Source of the DNA: Phycisphaerales bacterium
Lineage (GTDB): Bacteria > Planctomycetota > Phycisphaerae > Phycisphaerales > UBA1924
Assembly: GCA_029260395.1 (NCBI GenBank)
Contig: JAJDDJ010000018.1
Location: 310,001-374,000 of the forward strand
Direction of reading: 5' to 3'
Length of the DNA stretch: 64,000 nucleotides
The notes under the pieces were generated by a model, which saw nothing but the letters and a program-made list of their open reading frames with translations, searched no databases and was not told where the DNA came from. The position numbers were made by a program, and so were the translations under genes. Within the stretch, counting starts at the first letter, position 1. Every line of letters begins with the position of its first letter. Below are positions 1 to 9,027 of this stretch, piece by piece.

Positions 1-1
1 G

Positions 2-1339
<1,338 letters not shown>

Positions 1340-1784
1340 GCCTGCCGCTTCACTCGATCGCAGGTTCATCACAACTTGGCCACAATCGATCGTTATCGAG
1401 GGTCAAACGATCGTCGTACCATCTGCTACGACGACCGTGCAAGGTGCTACGAGAGCCGAAGCACCTGCTGCGACAACCGTGCAAGGTGCTACGAAAGCCG
1501 TGCAACCTGCTCGGGCGGCTGTGCGCGGTGCCGGGAGCCGTTGATCGGAAACCTACAAGCGCGCGTGATCGGGCGGGTTCTTAGAAAAATCCGGAAAAAT
1601 TTTCTATTCGGAAAGCGTGTGTGCTATCGCTGGAGCACGGCCCGCCGCTCGCATGAGTCTCTCTTGAGCAAGAACGAGCTAGAAGCGCGGCAACTGCCGG
1701 TAGCATGGTGCGTGCGGCGTCGGCCCTGGCTCGGCGACGCACGGGCGTTCCGGACCGAGATCCCATTTGGGAAAGGACCAGATC
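1340..1784. other. Intergenic region between accC and the first dockerin gene
   Basis: No convincing gene lies here. It contains a 21-bp tandem repeat (1424-1549) and an A/T-rich patch around 1583-1615 unlike the surrounding high-G+C DNA, which is where a promoter for the downstream dockerin gene would be expected. No confident -35/-10 pair could be picked. A long frame running through it from 1376 past 2200 has unnatural Cys/Arg-rich composition and overlaps the real gene, so it was not called. Confidence 0.5.
1424..1549 (+). repeat. Six tandem 21-bp imperfect repeats (7-codon unit)
   Basis: Six consecutive 21-base units begin at 1424, 1445, 1466, 1487, 1508 and 1529. Units 1 to 4 are closely related, of the form TGCTACGA-n-n-CCGTGCAAGG, and the last two are decayed. 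There is a two-unit alternation: units 1 and 3 resemble each other (CYDDRAR and CCDNRAR if translated), as do 2 and 4 (CYESRST and CYESRAT). The period is a multiple of three, but the frame that reads through it does not look like a genuine protein. There is no spacer variation, so this is not CRISPR. Confidence 0.8.
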
Positions 1785-1985
1785 ATGCCAGCCAGCCAGC
1801 AGAATCTATCGCTCGCAAAGGTAGCGCTGCCCCTCGTGGGATCCGCGCGCTTTGTCCTTGCCGCGAGCGGCTTCCAGGAACTCGGATCACCGCCTCGCGT
1901 CGACGCCGCCCACGCGGTGAGCGGTTACGCATTCGCAGCGGCCGGGGGTGCGCACCCCCGGCGAAGCGGCAGAAAACGCGCATGA
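1785..1985 (+). CDS. Possible small leader ORF upstream of dockerin gene
   Basis: ATG at 1785 has a good ribosome site (GAAAGGA, seven bases upstream) and opens a 66-residue frame beginning MPASQQNLSLAK with a hydrophobic stretch around residues 12-33 and an Arg/Lys-rich end. It stops at TGA 1983-1985, only 12 bases before the ATG of the dockerin gene and in the same frame. The DNA before this ATG resembles that before the other dockerin gene at 5398 (GATCCC... then AGATCATGCC). It could be a decayed signal-peptide region, a leader peptide, or chance. No family recognised. Confidence 0.3.
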   Translation: MPASQQNLSLAKVALPLVGSARFVLAASGFQELGSPPRVDAAHAVSGYAFAAAGGAHPRRSGRKRA

Positions 1986-1997
1986 AGGAGACACAAT

Positions 1998-3500
1998 ATG
2001 ACTCGGCATTCACTGATAACAAGCGCGACGATCGCGGTCACCTCTCTCGCGGCGGCGGCGGATGTTGTCACGATCGACTTCGAGACACTCGCCAACAACG
2101 AGATTGTCGACGACCAGTTCGCGTCGCTCGGCGTGGACTTCAACGGCACGCTGCGGGTGCTGAACTCGTCGCTCGCCCGCTCGGGCGGGAAAGAAGCGTT
2201 CGGCCCTCCGTTCGCCCCAGCGCCGACACGGGTTGACGCGTTGGGCTCTCAGTTCACGTCGTTCGGAGCGTGGTTCCGTGGGGATGGCGACGGCGATGTA
2301 CTTTCGATCGTGGCGTTCGACACCTCCGGCACAACACTCGGTTCGGTCTCGTTCATGACACCGAGTTCAGGACTCACCCACGGTTTCCTCGAGATTGATC
2401 TCTCGGCCACCGGCGGCCAGCCGTTCGCATACGTCGAGATCACGATCACGAGCGTGGGCTACTCGATGGACGATGCCCAGTTCATGCTCGTTGCCGGGTC
2501 CGATTGGCGACCGACCTTTGCGCTCGGGCATGAAAACCCGACGATCCAAGCGAATCCGCAGCTCACGAACACGGACATCTTTGCTCCCGGACCGTTCGGG
2601 GGCCCGCCGGTGCTGGCGCTCGATGGAAGCTTCGTTGGGCTGCCCGATACCTGGCCGTTTGACGACGTAGCGCACAGCATGGGAGCCAGAGCCGAGCACT
2701 TTTACTTCTCAACGCACCGAGCGAGCCATGGGCTGGACAATACGGCGGTGCGGCGGCAGTCCGATCTCGGGCAGGTCGAAGGCGATGTCTTCCACTCATC
2801 GCGCGATGGCACGAACACCCTTGTCGTAAACCAGGCCGACTGGGGCATGCTGCCAGCGATCAGCGCTGCGGATTTCTGGATGGACGCGGGCGACAACATT
2901 GTCTCGCTTGATCTGAGGCCTGAGGGCACCGGCCTGCCGACGGTGGGCGGCGCGGACATCGTCTTCAATCTCGATTCGAACAACACGCTGGGTGTCAGCG
3001 GTGCCGACATCTTGGCGCCCGGCGTCGGGGTGATCGTTGGATACGCTGCCTTGGGTCTTCGCGTTGACGACGAGGTGAACGCGGTGCACGTTGACAACGG
3101 CGTTATCTACTTCTCGCTCAAGAGTGATTCGCCAACCTCGTTGCTCAACGGGACGAGCGGTGCCGACGTTTTCTTGTCCAGCGGTAACGGTAGTTACTCA
3201 CAGTGGGCGACGGCGGCCCAACTCGGACTCGAACATGCCGACGACATTGATGGCATGGCGTTCACCGCGACCGGCTCCTGCCCTGGCGACATTGCTGACG
3301 ACTTCGGCAACCTGGGTGCCGATGGCATGGTCAGCTTCGGCGACTTCCTCGCGCTGCTCGGCCTCCTCGGGCCGTGCCCCGGCGGCACTCCCGGCTGCAC
3401 GGGTGATATTGCCGACGACTTCGGCAACCTCGGTGGCGACGGCATGGTCAGCTTCGGCGACTTCCTCGCCCTGCTCGGCCTCCTCGGGCCCTGCCCGTGA
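1998..3500 (+). CDS. Secreted GC-type dockerin-anchored protein
   Basis: This 500-residue exported protein starts at ATG 1998 behind AAGGAGA. Residues 1-21 form a signal peptide ending in an Ala-rich cleavage region. Residues about 24-165 begin with TIDFETLANN, the opening seen in many bacterial surface beta-sandwich proteins. Residues about 170-425 carry repeated motifs such as ADIVFNLDSNN and SGADIL but match no enzyme I know. The C-terminus (428-500) is two dockerin-like units, each reading DIADDFGNLG then MVSFGDFLALLGLLGPCP and bounded by cysteines. This tail is characteristic of Phycisphaerae and presumably sorts or anchors the protein outside the cell; its receptor is not known to me. 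The passenger function is unknown. Confidence 0.85.
   Translation: MTRHSLITSATIAVTSLAAAADVVTIDFETLANNEIVDDQFASLGVDFNGTLRVLNSSLARSGGKEAFGPPFAPAPTRVDALGSQFTSFGAWFRGDGDGDVLSIVAFDTSGTTLGSVSFMTPSSGLTHGFLEIDLSATGGQPFAYVEITITSVGYSMDDAQFMLVAGSDWRPTFALGHENPTIQANPQLTNTDIFAPGPFGGPPVLALDGSFVGLPDTWPFDDVAHSMGARAEHFYFSTHRASHGLDNTAVRRQSDLGQVEGDVFHSSRDGTNTLVVNQADWGMLPAISAADFWMDAGDNIVSLDLRPEGTGLPTVGGADIVFNLDSNNTLGVSGADILAPGVGVIVGYAALGLRVDDEVNAVHVDNGVIYFSLKSDSPTSLLNGTSGADVFLSSGNGSYSQWATAAQLGLEHADDIDGMAFTATGSCPGDIADDFGNLGADGMVSFGDFLALLGLLGPCPGGTPGCTGDIADDFGNLGGDGMVSFGDFLALLGLLGPCP
3288..3500 (+). repeat. Dockerin-tail cassette, copy 1
   Basis: This 213-base segment encodes both dockerin units and the stop of the gene starting at 1998. 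It is almost identical to 6604-6816: by eye I find four base differences, three of them synonymous or in the stop codon (TGA here, TAA there), and one Thr/Ala change in the linker. Upstream of the cassette the two genes are unrelated. Confidence 0.9.
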
Positions 3501-3822
3501 GAGGGAGTGGGCGATGGGTGGCACTGGCAGCTTGCAGCCAGTGCGATGAAGCAACCTCTGCTGGGCAAGCCAGCGGTGCCACCCGGAGAAGCGGGGAGAG
3601 GCAGGAAGACAACCCCCACCGGCTCGCCTCTTGAATCGTGGGCTCCCCACCTCGCCCGTCGGCGACGCGGGAGGAGCAAAGAAAATCCTCACCCCGTACA
3701 CCGGCTATGCCGGCCCTCTCGCACGGGGTGCCGTAGAGAGAGTCGAGGGCAAGCGGCGAATCTGCTATCACAGCAACCAAGACGCGGGGTGCGAGGCGCT
3801 GTTCGGCTTTGGGCTTGGCGGC
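3501..3822. other. Structured convergent intergenic region with nested inverted repeats
   Basis: No gene is seen between the two convergent stops. Perfect inverted repeats are 3516-3524 with 3576-3584 (9 bp), 3521-3528 with 3537-3544 (8 bp, starting 20 bases after the stop codon), 3638-3642 with 3646-3650 (5 bp), and 3690-3697 with 3723-3730 (8 bp), the last enclosing a second hairpin 3701-3705 with 3709-3713. None is followed by a T-run, so classical intrinsic termination is not obvious. A bidirectional terminator, a structured RNA or a small palindromic element are all possible. Confidence 0.5.
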
Positions 3823-5070
3823 TCAGCTATCGCCCGGGGCGTCGGGCAGCTCAAACCACGCGGTAAGCGATACGAACGGAACCGGGTAGACAATCTCGCA
3901 GCGATAAACCCTGAAGTCCGCGGGATTGTGACCCGTTCTTTCGAACACGCGGGCCAGCATCGCATCGTACCCGGGCATCGCCGGGTTCTTTGCGACCGAA
4001 CGGTTGAGCCCCATCCCGATTGGCTTGACCGACACCGGCAGGTCTACCTCGTCGATCTGCACCTCGTCGTCGATCGGTGCGACATGGGAAGCGACCAGCG
4101 AGTGCAACTTCGCCCTGATGTCCGGGGTCCCGGGAAGCACATCGCGGTGAACAAAGTAGTCCTGCACTCTGATGCGTGTCGGGATGCGCACAAGCCCCGT
4201 GTGCCATTCGTGAGAACGGGATTCGCTCTTGTATCGCACCAGGCTCTTGCGGCTGACCCAGCCGCTCACCAGTGTCGCGGGCGTGTTCACCGGGAGCGAC
4301 GATGCCCGCAACACCAGGTGCGTCAGATCGGCGTCCTCTTGGACGACGAGATCGGGCAAGGGATGGTCACAGAACTCAGAGAGCAAGTACCGAAACGCAT
4401 CCCGCTGATCGCGTTCGCCGTCGATCGTCTCGATCCATGTCGGCAAATCCGGGCTCGTATCGAAACGGCGGATGCCAAACGCTACCGTCGGCGCCCGCCC
4501 GCGGAGCCTTCTGAGTTCGTGCAACCCCGAGACGTGGGTGAAATCGAGCGTTACGCCGTCCTCTGAAGGCGACAAGATCGAAGCCTGAAAGAGCCCCTTG
4601 GCCTGATACCCGATCAGGTACGACATCGATTTGTACGCCCCCTGGCGGGCCGCACGTTCGGCGCGTGCCTGCACCTCGGGCAGATGGTCCGAGATCGCGG
4701 CTTCGAGGGCGATGCGCCCATCCGGGAACGACTCAATCAACGACTCGAACCGAGCAATCGAACGCTCGGCTCGTTCTCGAAGCTCGATTTCCACGCCCGC
4801 CCTTGCTGCGGCTTCGATGAACAGGCGAAGCCCGTACGGCGCTGGGGCGTTGTGGACCACCTCGAACGGCTCGACCGCTTTGATCGATCGAAGCACCCGG
4901 CCGCTCAGCGTCTTGTCGATGCCCAGCGTTCTGGCCAGGCTCGCGGGCCGAAGCGATGCGCCGGAGACCTCGTCCACGATCGGTCCGACCGACTCCCGCA
5001 GCCCCACCGCCACTTCGATGATCTCATGGTCGAGACCGTGGACAGAATTGGGGCCAGATCGTGCAGACAT
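3823..5070 (-). CDS. Unrecognised protein with possible N-terminal helix-turn-helix
   Basis: This is a 415-residue cytoplasmic protein with no signal peptide or membrane segment. I chose ATG at 5070; an in-frame TTG lies three codons upstream. Residues about 35-60 (PASLARTLGIDKTLSGRVLRSI) look like the helix-turn-helix of a winged-helix regulator, followed by a hydrophobic helix. The remainder, with conserved-looking stretches such as YKSMSYLIGYQAKGLF and PTRIRVQDYFVHRD, matches no family I recognise. It stands alone, divergent from the FG-GAP dockerin gene and convergent with the first dockerin gene. A transcriptional regulator with a large sensor domain is the best guess, not a firm call. 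Confidence 0.6.
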   Translation of the reverse strand: MSARSGPNSVHGLDHEIIEVAVGLRESVGPIVDEVSGASLRPASLARTLGIDKTLSGRVLRSIKAVEPFEVVHNAPAPYGLRLFIEAAARAGVEIELRERAERSIARFESLIESFPDGRIALEAAISDHLPEVQARAERAARQGAYKSMSYLIGYQAKGLFQASILSPSEDGVTLDFTHVSGLHELRRLRGRAPTVAFGIRRFDTSPDLPTWIETIDGERDQRDAFRYLLSEFCDHPLPDLVVQEDADLTHLVLRASSLPVNTPATLVSGWVSRKSLVRYKSESRSHEWHTGLVRIPTRIRVQDYFVHRDVLPGTPDIRAKLHSLVASHVAPIDDEVQIDEVDLPVSVKPIGMGLNRSVAKNPAMPGYDAMLARVFERTGHNPADFRVYRCEIVYPVPFVSLTAWFELPDAPGDS

Positions 5071-5397
5071 ACCGTTCAAGATCCTAGTAAAACTGGAAGA
5101 TTCCTACCAAAGTCAACGCACAAGGGTGTTCACTGGCCGAGTATACACGCAACATCCGTACCCGTGAAACAAATCTGTGATCCTTCACGGATTCTTCCCA
5201 GACCCCTTGACAGACTCGTTTTCATTCTGGTACGCTCGCTCCAATTGGATCAGAGAACCGTCTCCGATCGTATCCGTGTGCTCGCTGAGATGCCCCTGAC
5301 CTCCGCGAAGAACGGTCCTCAAAGCGTCCTTATGAACTGGATTGGAACTGGTGTTCCAAACCGAATCCCGAGAGATCCCCAGAAGGAGCAGAAGATC
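5071..5397. other. Divergent intergenic region with a promoter
   Basis: The region separates the unrecognised minus-strand gene from the FG-GAP dockerin gene. It holds a good sigma-70-like promoter at 5207-5236 facing right. The leader from the predicted start site to the ATG at 5398 would be roughly 155 bases. A rightward frame running from 4684 through this region is the accidental upstream extension of the dockerin gene and also overlaps the minus-strand gene, so it was not called. Confidence 0.5.
5207..5236 (+). promoter_or_regulatory. Sigma-70-like promoter for FG-GAP dockerin gene
   Basis: A consensus -35 TTGACA (5207-5212) is followed, after 18 bases, by -10 TACGCT (5231-5236). A TG at 5228-5229 gives an extended -10. 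This is the clearest full promoter in the window. The gene downstream starts at 5398 with its own AAGGAG site. Confidence 0.6.
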
Positions 5398-6816
5398 ATG
5401 CCTCAGTCCTCCAGCCCGTTCTCCACACTCTCCCCTCGAGTTCTCGCTCAGGTCGCGGCAGCGGCGCTGGTCGCATCGGCCGGCACCGCTTACGGCCAGT
5501 GCGATCCGGTCACCAACTACGGCGGTCCAAACACCATGGCGGTGGGTTCGCTCCCCAACGGTGTCGGCGTCGGCGATGCCAACAACGACGGAAACCTCGA
5601 CCTCGCCACCGGTAACTTCTTCGGCGGCGACGGCTCGCTCATCATCGGCAACGGCGACGGCACCTTTGCTCCCGCTATCCAGATCCCCATGGTCGCCGTG
5701 GGTGACACCTCGGGTGTCGGCGTTCAGGACGCGGCCATCGGCGACTTCAACGGCGACGGCTGGGGCGACCTCGCATTCACCGTGAACTCCGGTGACTTGG
5801 GGAATCCTGGCTTGGCCATCGTGATGAATGACGGCGCTGGCAACTTCCCAGGCCTGCCCACGTTCATCTCCTTCGCCACGCAGCCACGCGGCCTTGCTCT
5901 CGTCGACATCGACCAGGACGGCACGCTGGACATCATCTACTCGGACCGCGATCTTCTTACCCTCTTTATCGCACGGGGTAACGGCGACGGCACCTTCACA
6001 GTGGATGACACCACCCTCGCCGCTGGCGGGCCCACCGGTGTCGCTGTCAGCGACTTCAACGGCGACGGCTGGCTCGATGTCGCCTGTTCGCTCGTGTTCG
6101 ACGGCGCGGTTGCTATTTTCCTCAATGATGGCGCTGGCAATCTCGCCGAGTCCTCACGGGTGGCAGCGGACGGCCCCGAAGGCATCGCCGCAGGCGACTT
6201 CAACAACGACGGCTTCGCCGATCTCGTCATCCCGCACCTCAACGGAGACGAAGCCCAGTTCTTCATGAACAACGGTAACGGTACTTTTGGCGCCAAGCAG
6301 GTCATCAACACCGGTGCGGGCTCGCTGCCCATCGCTGTCGGCTCCAGTGATGCCAACGGTGACGGCTTCGATGACATCTTCCTCAGCGAGTTCCTCAACG
6401 CCGCCGTCCAGGTGCACCTGAGCAACGGCGATGGCACCTTCGCCGCCCCCAACTCGTTCCCGGCTGGGCAGCGCACCCGAGACATTGCCTTTGGTGACTT
6501 CAACAACGACGGCGCCGACGACCTTGCCGCCGCCAACGGTGCCACAGCCGGTACCGCGACCGTGATCCTCAACAACTGCGGCGGGGCCGCCGCCTGCACG
6601 GGCGACATCGCTGACGACTTCGGCAACCTGGGTGCCGATGGCATGGTCAGCTTCGGCGACTTCCTCGCGCTGCTCGGCCTCCTCGGGCCGTGCCCCGGCG
6701 GCGCTCCCGGCTGCACGGGTGATATTGCCGACGACTTCGGCAATCTCGGTGGCGACGGCATGGTCAGCTTCGGCGACTTCCTCGCCCTGCTCGGCCTCCT
6801 CGGGCCCTGCCCGTAA
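5398..6816 (+). CDS. Secreted FG-GAP/VCBS repeat protein with dockerin tail
   Basis: ATG 5398 is chosen because AAGGAG sits 10 bases upstream and the product then begins with a clear signal peptide (residues 1-35, cleavage after GTAYG-Q). The 472-residue protein has seven FG-GAP/VCBS repeats with calcium-binding-like cores, for example DANNDGNLDL, DFNGDGWGDL, DIDQDGTLDI, DFNGDGWLDV, DFNNDGFADL, DANGDGFDDI and DFNNDGADDL, which should fold as a beta-propeller. Residues about 401-472 are two dockerin units with flanking cysteines, nearly identical to those of the gene ending at 3500. It is probably an extracellular calcium-stabilised binding protein; the ligand is unknown. Confidence 0.88.
   Translation: MPQSSSPFSTLSPRVLAQVAAAALVASAGTAYGQCDPVTNYGGPNTMAVGSLPNGVGVGDANNDGNLDLATGNFFGGDGSLIIGNGDGTFAPAIQIPMVAVGDTSGVGVQDAAIGDFNGDGWGDLAFTVNSGDLGNPGLAIVMNDGAGNFPGLPTFISFATQPRGLALVDIDQDGTLDIIYSDRDLLTLFIARGNGDGTFTVDDTTLAAGGPTGVAVSDFNGDGWLDVACSLVFDGAVAIFLNDGAGNLAESSRVAADGPEGIAAGDFNNDGFADLVIPHLNGDEAQFFMNNGNGTFGAKQVINTGAGSLPIAVGSSDANGDGFDDIFLSEFLNAAVQVHLSNGDGTFAAPNSFPAGQRTRDIAFGDFNNDGADDLAAANGATAGTATVILNNCGGAAACTGDIADDFGNLGADGMVSFGDFLALLGLLGPCPGGAPGCTGDIADDFGNLGGDGMVSFGDFLALLGLLGPCP
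6604..6816 (+). repeat. Dockerin-tail cassette, copy 2
   Basis: This is the second copy of the 213-base dockerin cassette described at 3288-3500, differing at about four positions. It again ends exactly at the stop codon. Identity stops abruptly at its 5' edge, where the FG-GAP coding region begins. Confidence 0.9.
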
Positions 6817-6882
6817 GTACCCGCAAGGAAGCGCATCCTTCGGCACCAGACGTGCTGACCAACGTGCTTCAATCTCTCTCGG

Positions 6883-6914
6883 CCGGCCTGCTCGCAAGAG
6901 TGGGCCGGTTGTTT
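6883..6914. terminator. Hairpin in convergent intergenic region
   Basis: CCGGCC (6883-6888) pairs perfectly with GGCCGG (6903-6908) across a 14-base loop, and TTGTTT follows on the plus strand. It lies between the convergent stops at 6816 and 6953. The long loop and interrupted T-run make it a weak terminator candidate for the dockerin gene. Confidence 0.35.
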
Positions 6915-6952
6915 GCGCGCGCCGCTCTGTCGGCACACCGCTGGCCGTGGCG

Positions 6953-8983
6953 TTAGCCGCCCGGCAGGTACTTATCGATCCAGTCGTCCTGACGGAGCAC
7001 GCCCTCGCGGTTGCGACGCGCCCGCGCCTCGGCGAGGGCCTGCGCCCTTCTGAACGCGCGTTTGGCGAGCGGGTGGCCGGTGATCTCGTGCTTGGTCGCG
7101 CCCGAGCCGAGCACCTTGACCATGCCCGGCGCGTGCTGCGTGATGAGTTCGTCCTCGAGGCTTACGAACGTCTGGCACGTGCCCGGGTCGCCTTGGCGAC
7201 CGGCGCGACCGATGAACTGGCGGTCGATGCGCTGGGCCGTGTGCATCTCGGTGAGAAGCACGTGCAGCCCGCCCGCATCAACGGCGGCCTTGTCGGGGAT
7301 GATGTCCGTGCCGCGGCCGGCCATATTGGTCGCCACCGTAATCGCCGCGCGGTGCGCACCGATCGGGCCCGTGCCCGCGTCAAGGATGAGGTCCGCTTCC
7401 TCGGCATCGTGCAGCGCGTTGAGCGTGGTGTGAGGCAGGTTGCGGTCTTCGAGCCGTTGCGACAGGTACTCGCTCGCCGCGATCGACCGCGTGCCCGCGA
7501 GCACGGGCTGGCCCGCGCCCGAGATCTGCTCGATGCTGTCAACAATCGCGTCCCACTTGGTGAGCTCGGTCGTGAACACCCGCATGGGCAGCGCCTTACG
7601 GATCAGCGGCCGGTTGGTCGGGATGACCACCACGGGCCTGCCGTAGACCTTCTCGATCTCACCGGTCGCGTCGGCCGCGGTGCCGGTCATTCCGCTGAGG
7701 AATGGGTAGCTTCGGAAGAACCGCTGAAAGCTCATCCGCGCGAGCGTCTCGCGGTCAGCGGTGATGTCCAAACCTTCTTTGGCCTCGACCGATTGGTGCA
7801 GGCCGTGCTCCCACGAGCGGTCGGCGAGGAATCGGCCGGTGTACTCATCAACGATGACGACCCGGCCATCGACGACGTGGTACTGCTGGCCGTGCTTGTA
7901 GCAGTGGCGCGCGACCAGCGCCTGTCGGACAAGTTCCTCGGCCCGTCGCGTGGCGCGCCAGATCGGGTCGCCCTGGGCTTCGAGCACTTGGTCGAACATC
8001 TGTTCGAGACGGACCTTGCCGCGTCGTTTAAGCTCGGCGGTGCGCTTGAGCCGGTCGATCGTGTAGTCGGGGCCTTCATCGAGCTTGGCTGCGAGCCTGG
8101 TGGACTCGCGGTAGACCTCGCTCAGCTCGTCCTCGGTTCGGCTGCGCGCGATGATCAACGGCACGACGCCCTCGTCGATCAGCACCGCGTCGGCCTCATC
8201 GACGATCGCGGCCTGCAAGCCCGGTATCAGCGGCCCCCCGCGACCGGTCGGGTCGAGCACCGCGCTCTGCCGGCCCGTCCACGCGTTGTTCATCTGCCCC
8301 ATTCGCAGTTGGTCGCGCAGGTAGTCGGCGGTGATCTGCTTGGGCGTGCCGTAGATGATGTGCCTGGCGTACACATCAGCGCGCGCTGTCGGGTCCATCT
8401 CCTGCTGGATGCATCCGACTTCGATCTTGCACCGCTTATAGATCGGCTCTCGGCTCTCGGCGTCACGCTTGGCGAGGTAGTCGTTCACCGTGAACACGTG
8501 CACGTGCCGTCGTCGCCACGCGATGAGCGGCCCGGCGATCGAGCCCGTAAGCGTCTTGCCCTCGCCCGTGACCATCTCGACGACCCGGCCGTAGTAGAGC
8601 CCGAGCGCGCCCATGAGCTGCACCGGGTAGGCCTCCTGGCCGGTCTCGCGCCGTGCGACCTCGCGCGTGGCGGCGAGTCCGCGCCGAACCAACGCTGCCT
8701 CCATCGCGTGCGCTCCGGGGCCTTTAGGCCTGCGGATGAAGCCCGAGCGGATCTCATCGACCGCTTCGTCGAGCGCGGACTCGTTCATGTTCCTGAACTC
8801 GTCGGCTCCTGCATCCGTGCGGTTGGCCTCGGCGAGCAGCCATGCGCGTCGCTCTCGCAGCTCGCCAGCCTTGACAATCGCGCGGTTGGCGATGGCATCA
8901 AGGCCCTTGCGCACCTCGGGTTTGCGACGGCGCGCACGAACCGCTTCGTAGAGCGCCTGGTAGCGTGTGATCGCCTGGTTCAT
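6953..8983 (-). CDS. SecA-like preprotein translocase ATPase, C-terminally short
   Basis: SecA drives proteins through SecYEG by ATP hydrolysis. Here GEGKT (Walker A) is at residues 140-144, DEAD at 262-265, a preprotein cross-linking region with IVDEYTGRFLADRSWEHGLHQ near 377-397, GMTGTA at 431, MAGRGTDI at 554 and GRAGRQGDPG at 592. The product is 676 residues against about 850-900 for housekeeping SecA: it ends only some 75 residues after the second nucleotide-binding domain, lacking most of the helical wing/scaffold region and the zinc-binding tail. ATG 8983 overlaps the stop of a tiny upstream ORF (ATGA). It is the last gene of a cluster of HlyD and M50 genes, suggesting a dedicated export motor rather than the general SecA. 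Confidence 0.88.
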   Translation of the reverse strand: MNQAITRYQALYEAVRARRRKPEVRKGLDAIANRAIVKAGELRERRAWLLAEANRTDAGADEFRNMNESALDEAVDEIRSGFIRRPKGPGAHAMEAALVRRGLAATREVARRETGQEAYPVQLMGALGLYYGRVVEMVTGEGKTLTGSIAGPLIAWRRRHVHVFTVNDYLAKRDAESREPIYKRCKIEVGCIQQEMDPTARADVYARHIIYGTPKQITADYLRDQLRMGQMNNAWTGRQSAVLDPTGRGGPLIPGLQAAIVDEADAVLIDEGVVPLIIARSRTEDELSEVYRESTRLAAKLDEGPDYTIDRLKRTAELKRRGKVRLEQMFDQVLEAQGDPIWRATRRAEELVRQALVARHCYKHGQQYHVVDGRVVIVDEYTGRFLADRSWEHGLHQSVEAKEGLDITADRETLARMSFQRFFRSYPFLSGMTGTAADATGEIEKVYGRPVVVIPTNRPLIRKALPMRVFTTELTKWDAIVDSIEQISGAGQPVLAGTRSIAASEYLSQRLEDRNLPHTTLNALHDAEEADLILDAGTGPIGAHRAAITVATNMAGRGTDIIPDKAAVDAGGLHVLLTEMHTAQRIDRQFIGRAGRQGDPGTCQTFVSLEDELITQHAPGMVKVLGSGATKHEITGHPLAKRAFRRAQALAEARARRNREGVLRQDDWIDKYLPGG

Positions 8984-9027
8984 GCGTGCTCGCCCAGTGC
9001 CATCATCAGTCTCATTATCGCGGCCAT
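8980..9027 (-). CDS. 15-codon coupling ORF between M50-HlyD and SecA-like genes
   Basis: ATG 9027-9025 overlaps the TGA of the M50-HlyD gene as ATGA, and the frame reads MAAIMRLMMALGEHA before TGA 8982-8980, which itself overlaps the ATG of the SecA-like gene as ATGA. Two consecutive stop-start overlaps would let one ribosome re-initiate through all three frames. The peptide is hydrophobic and Met-rich. It may be a coupling device or chance; I know of no homologue. Confidence 0.35.
   Translation of the reverse strand: MAAIMRLMMALGEHA

Noticed and set aside
1424-1549. Short repeats as a CRISPR array
   Set aside because: Units are contiguous with no unique spacers and no cas gene is nearby.
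1376-2236. 286-codon frame containing the 21-bp repeat as a Cys-Tyr-Arg heptad protein
   Set aside because: It runs into the dockerin gene in another frame, has no ribosome site, and loses any repeat character after residue 60.
4684-5397. Upstream extension of the FG-GAP dockerin gene
   Set aside because: The extension overlaps the minus-strand gene, lacks a ribosome site and would hide the clear signal peptide that starts at 5398.
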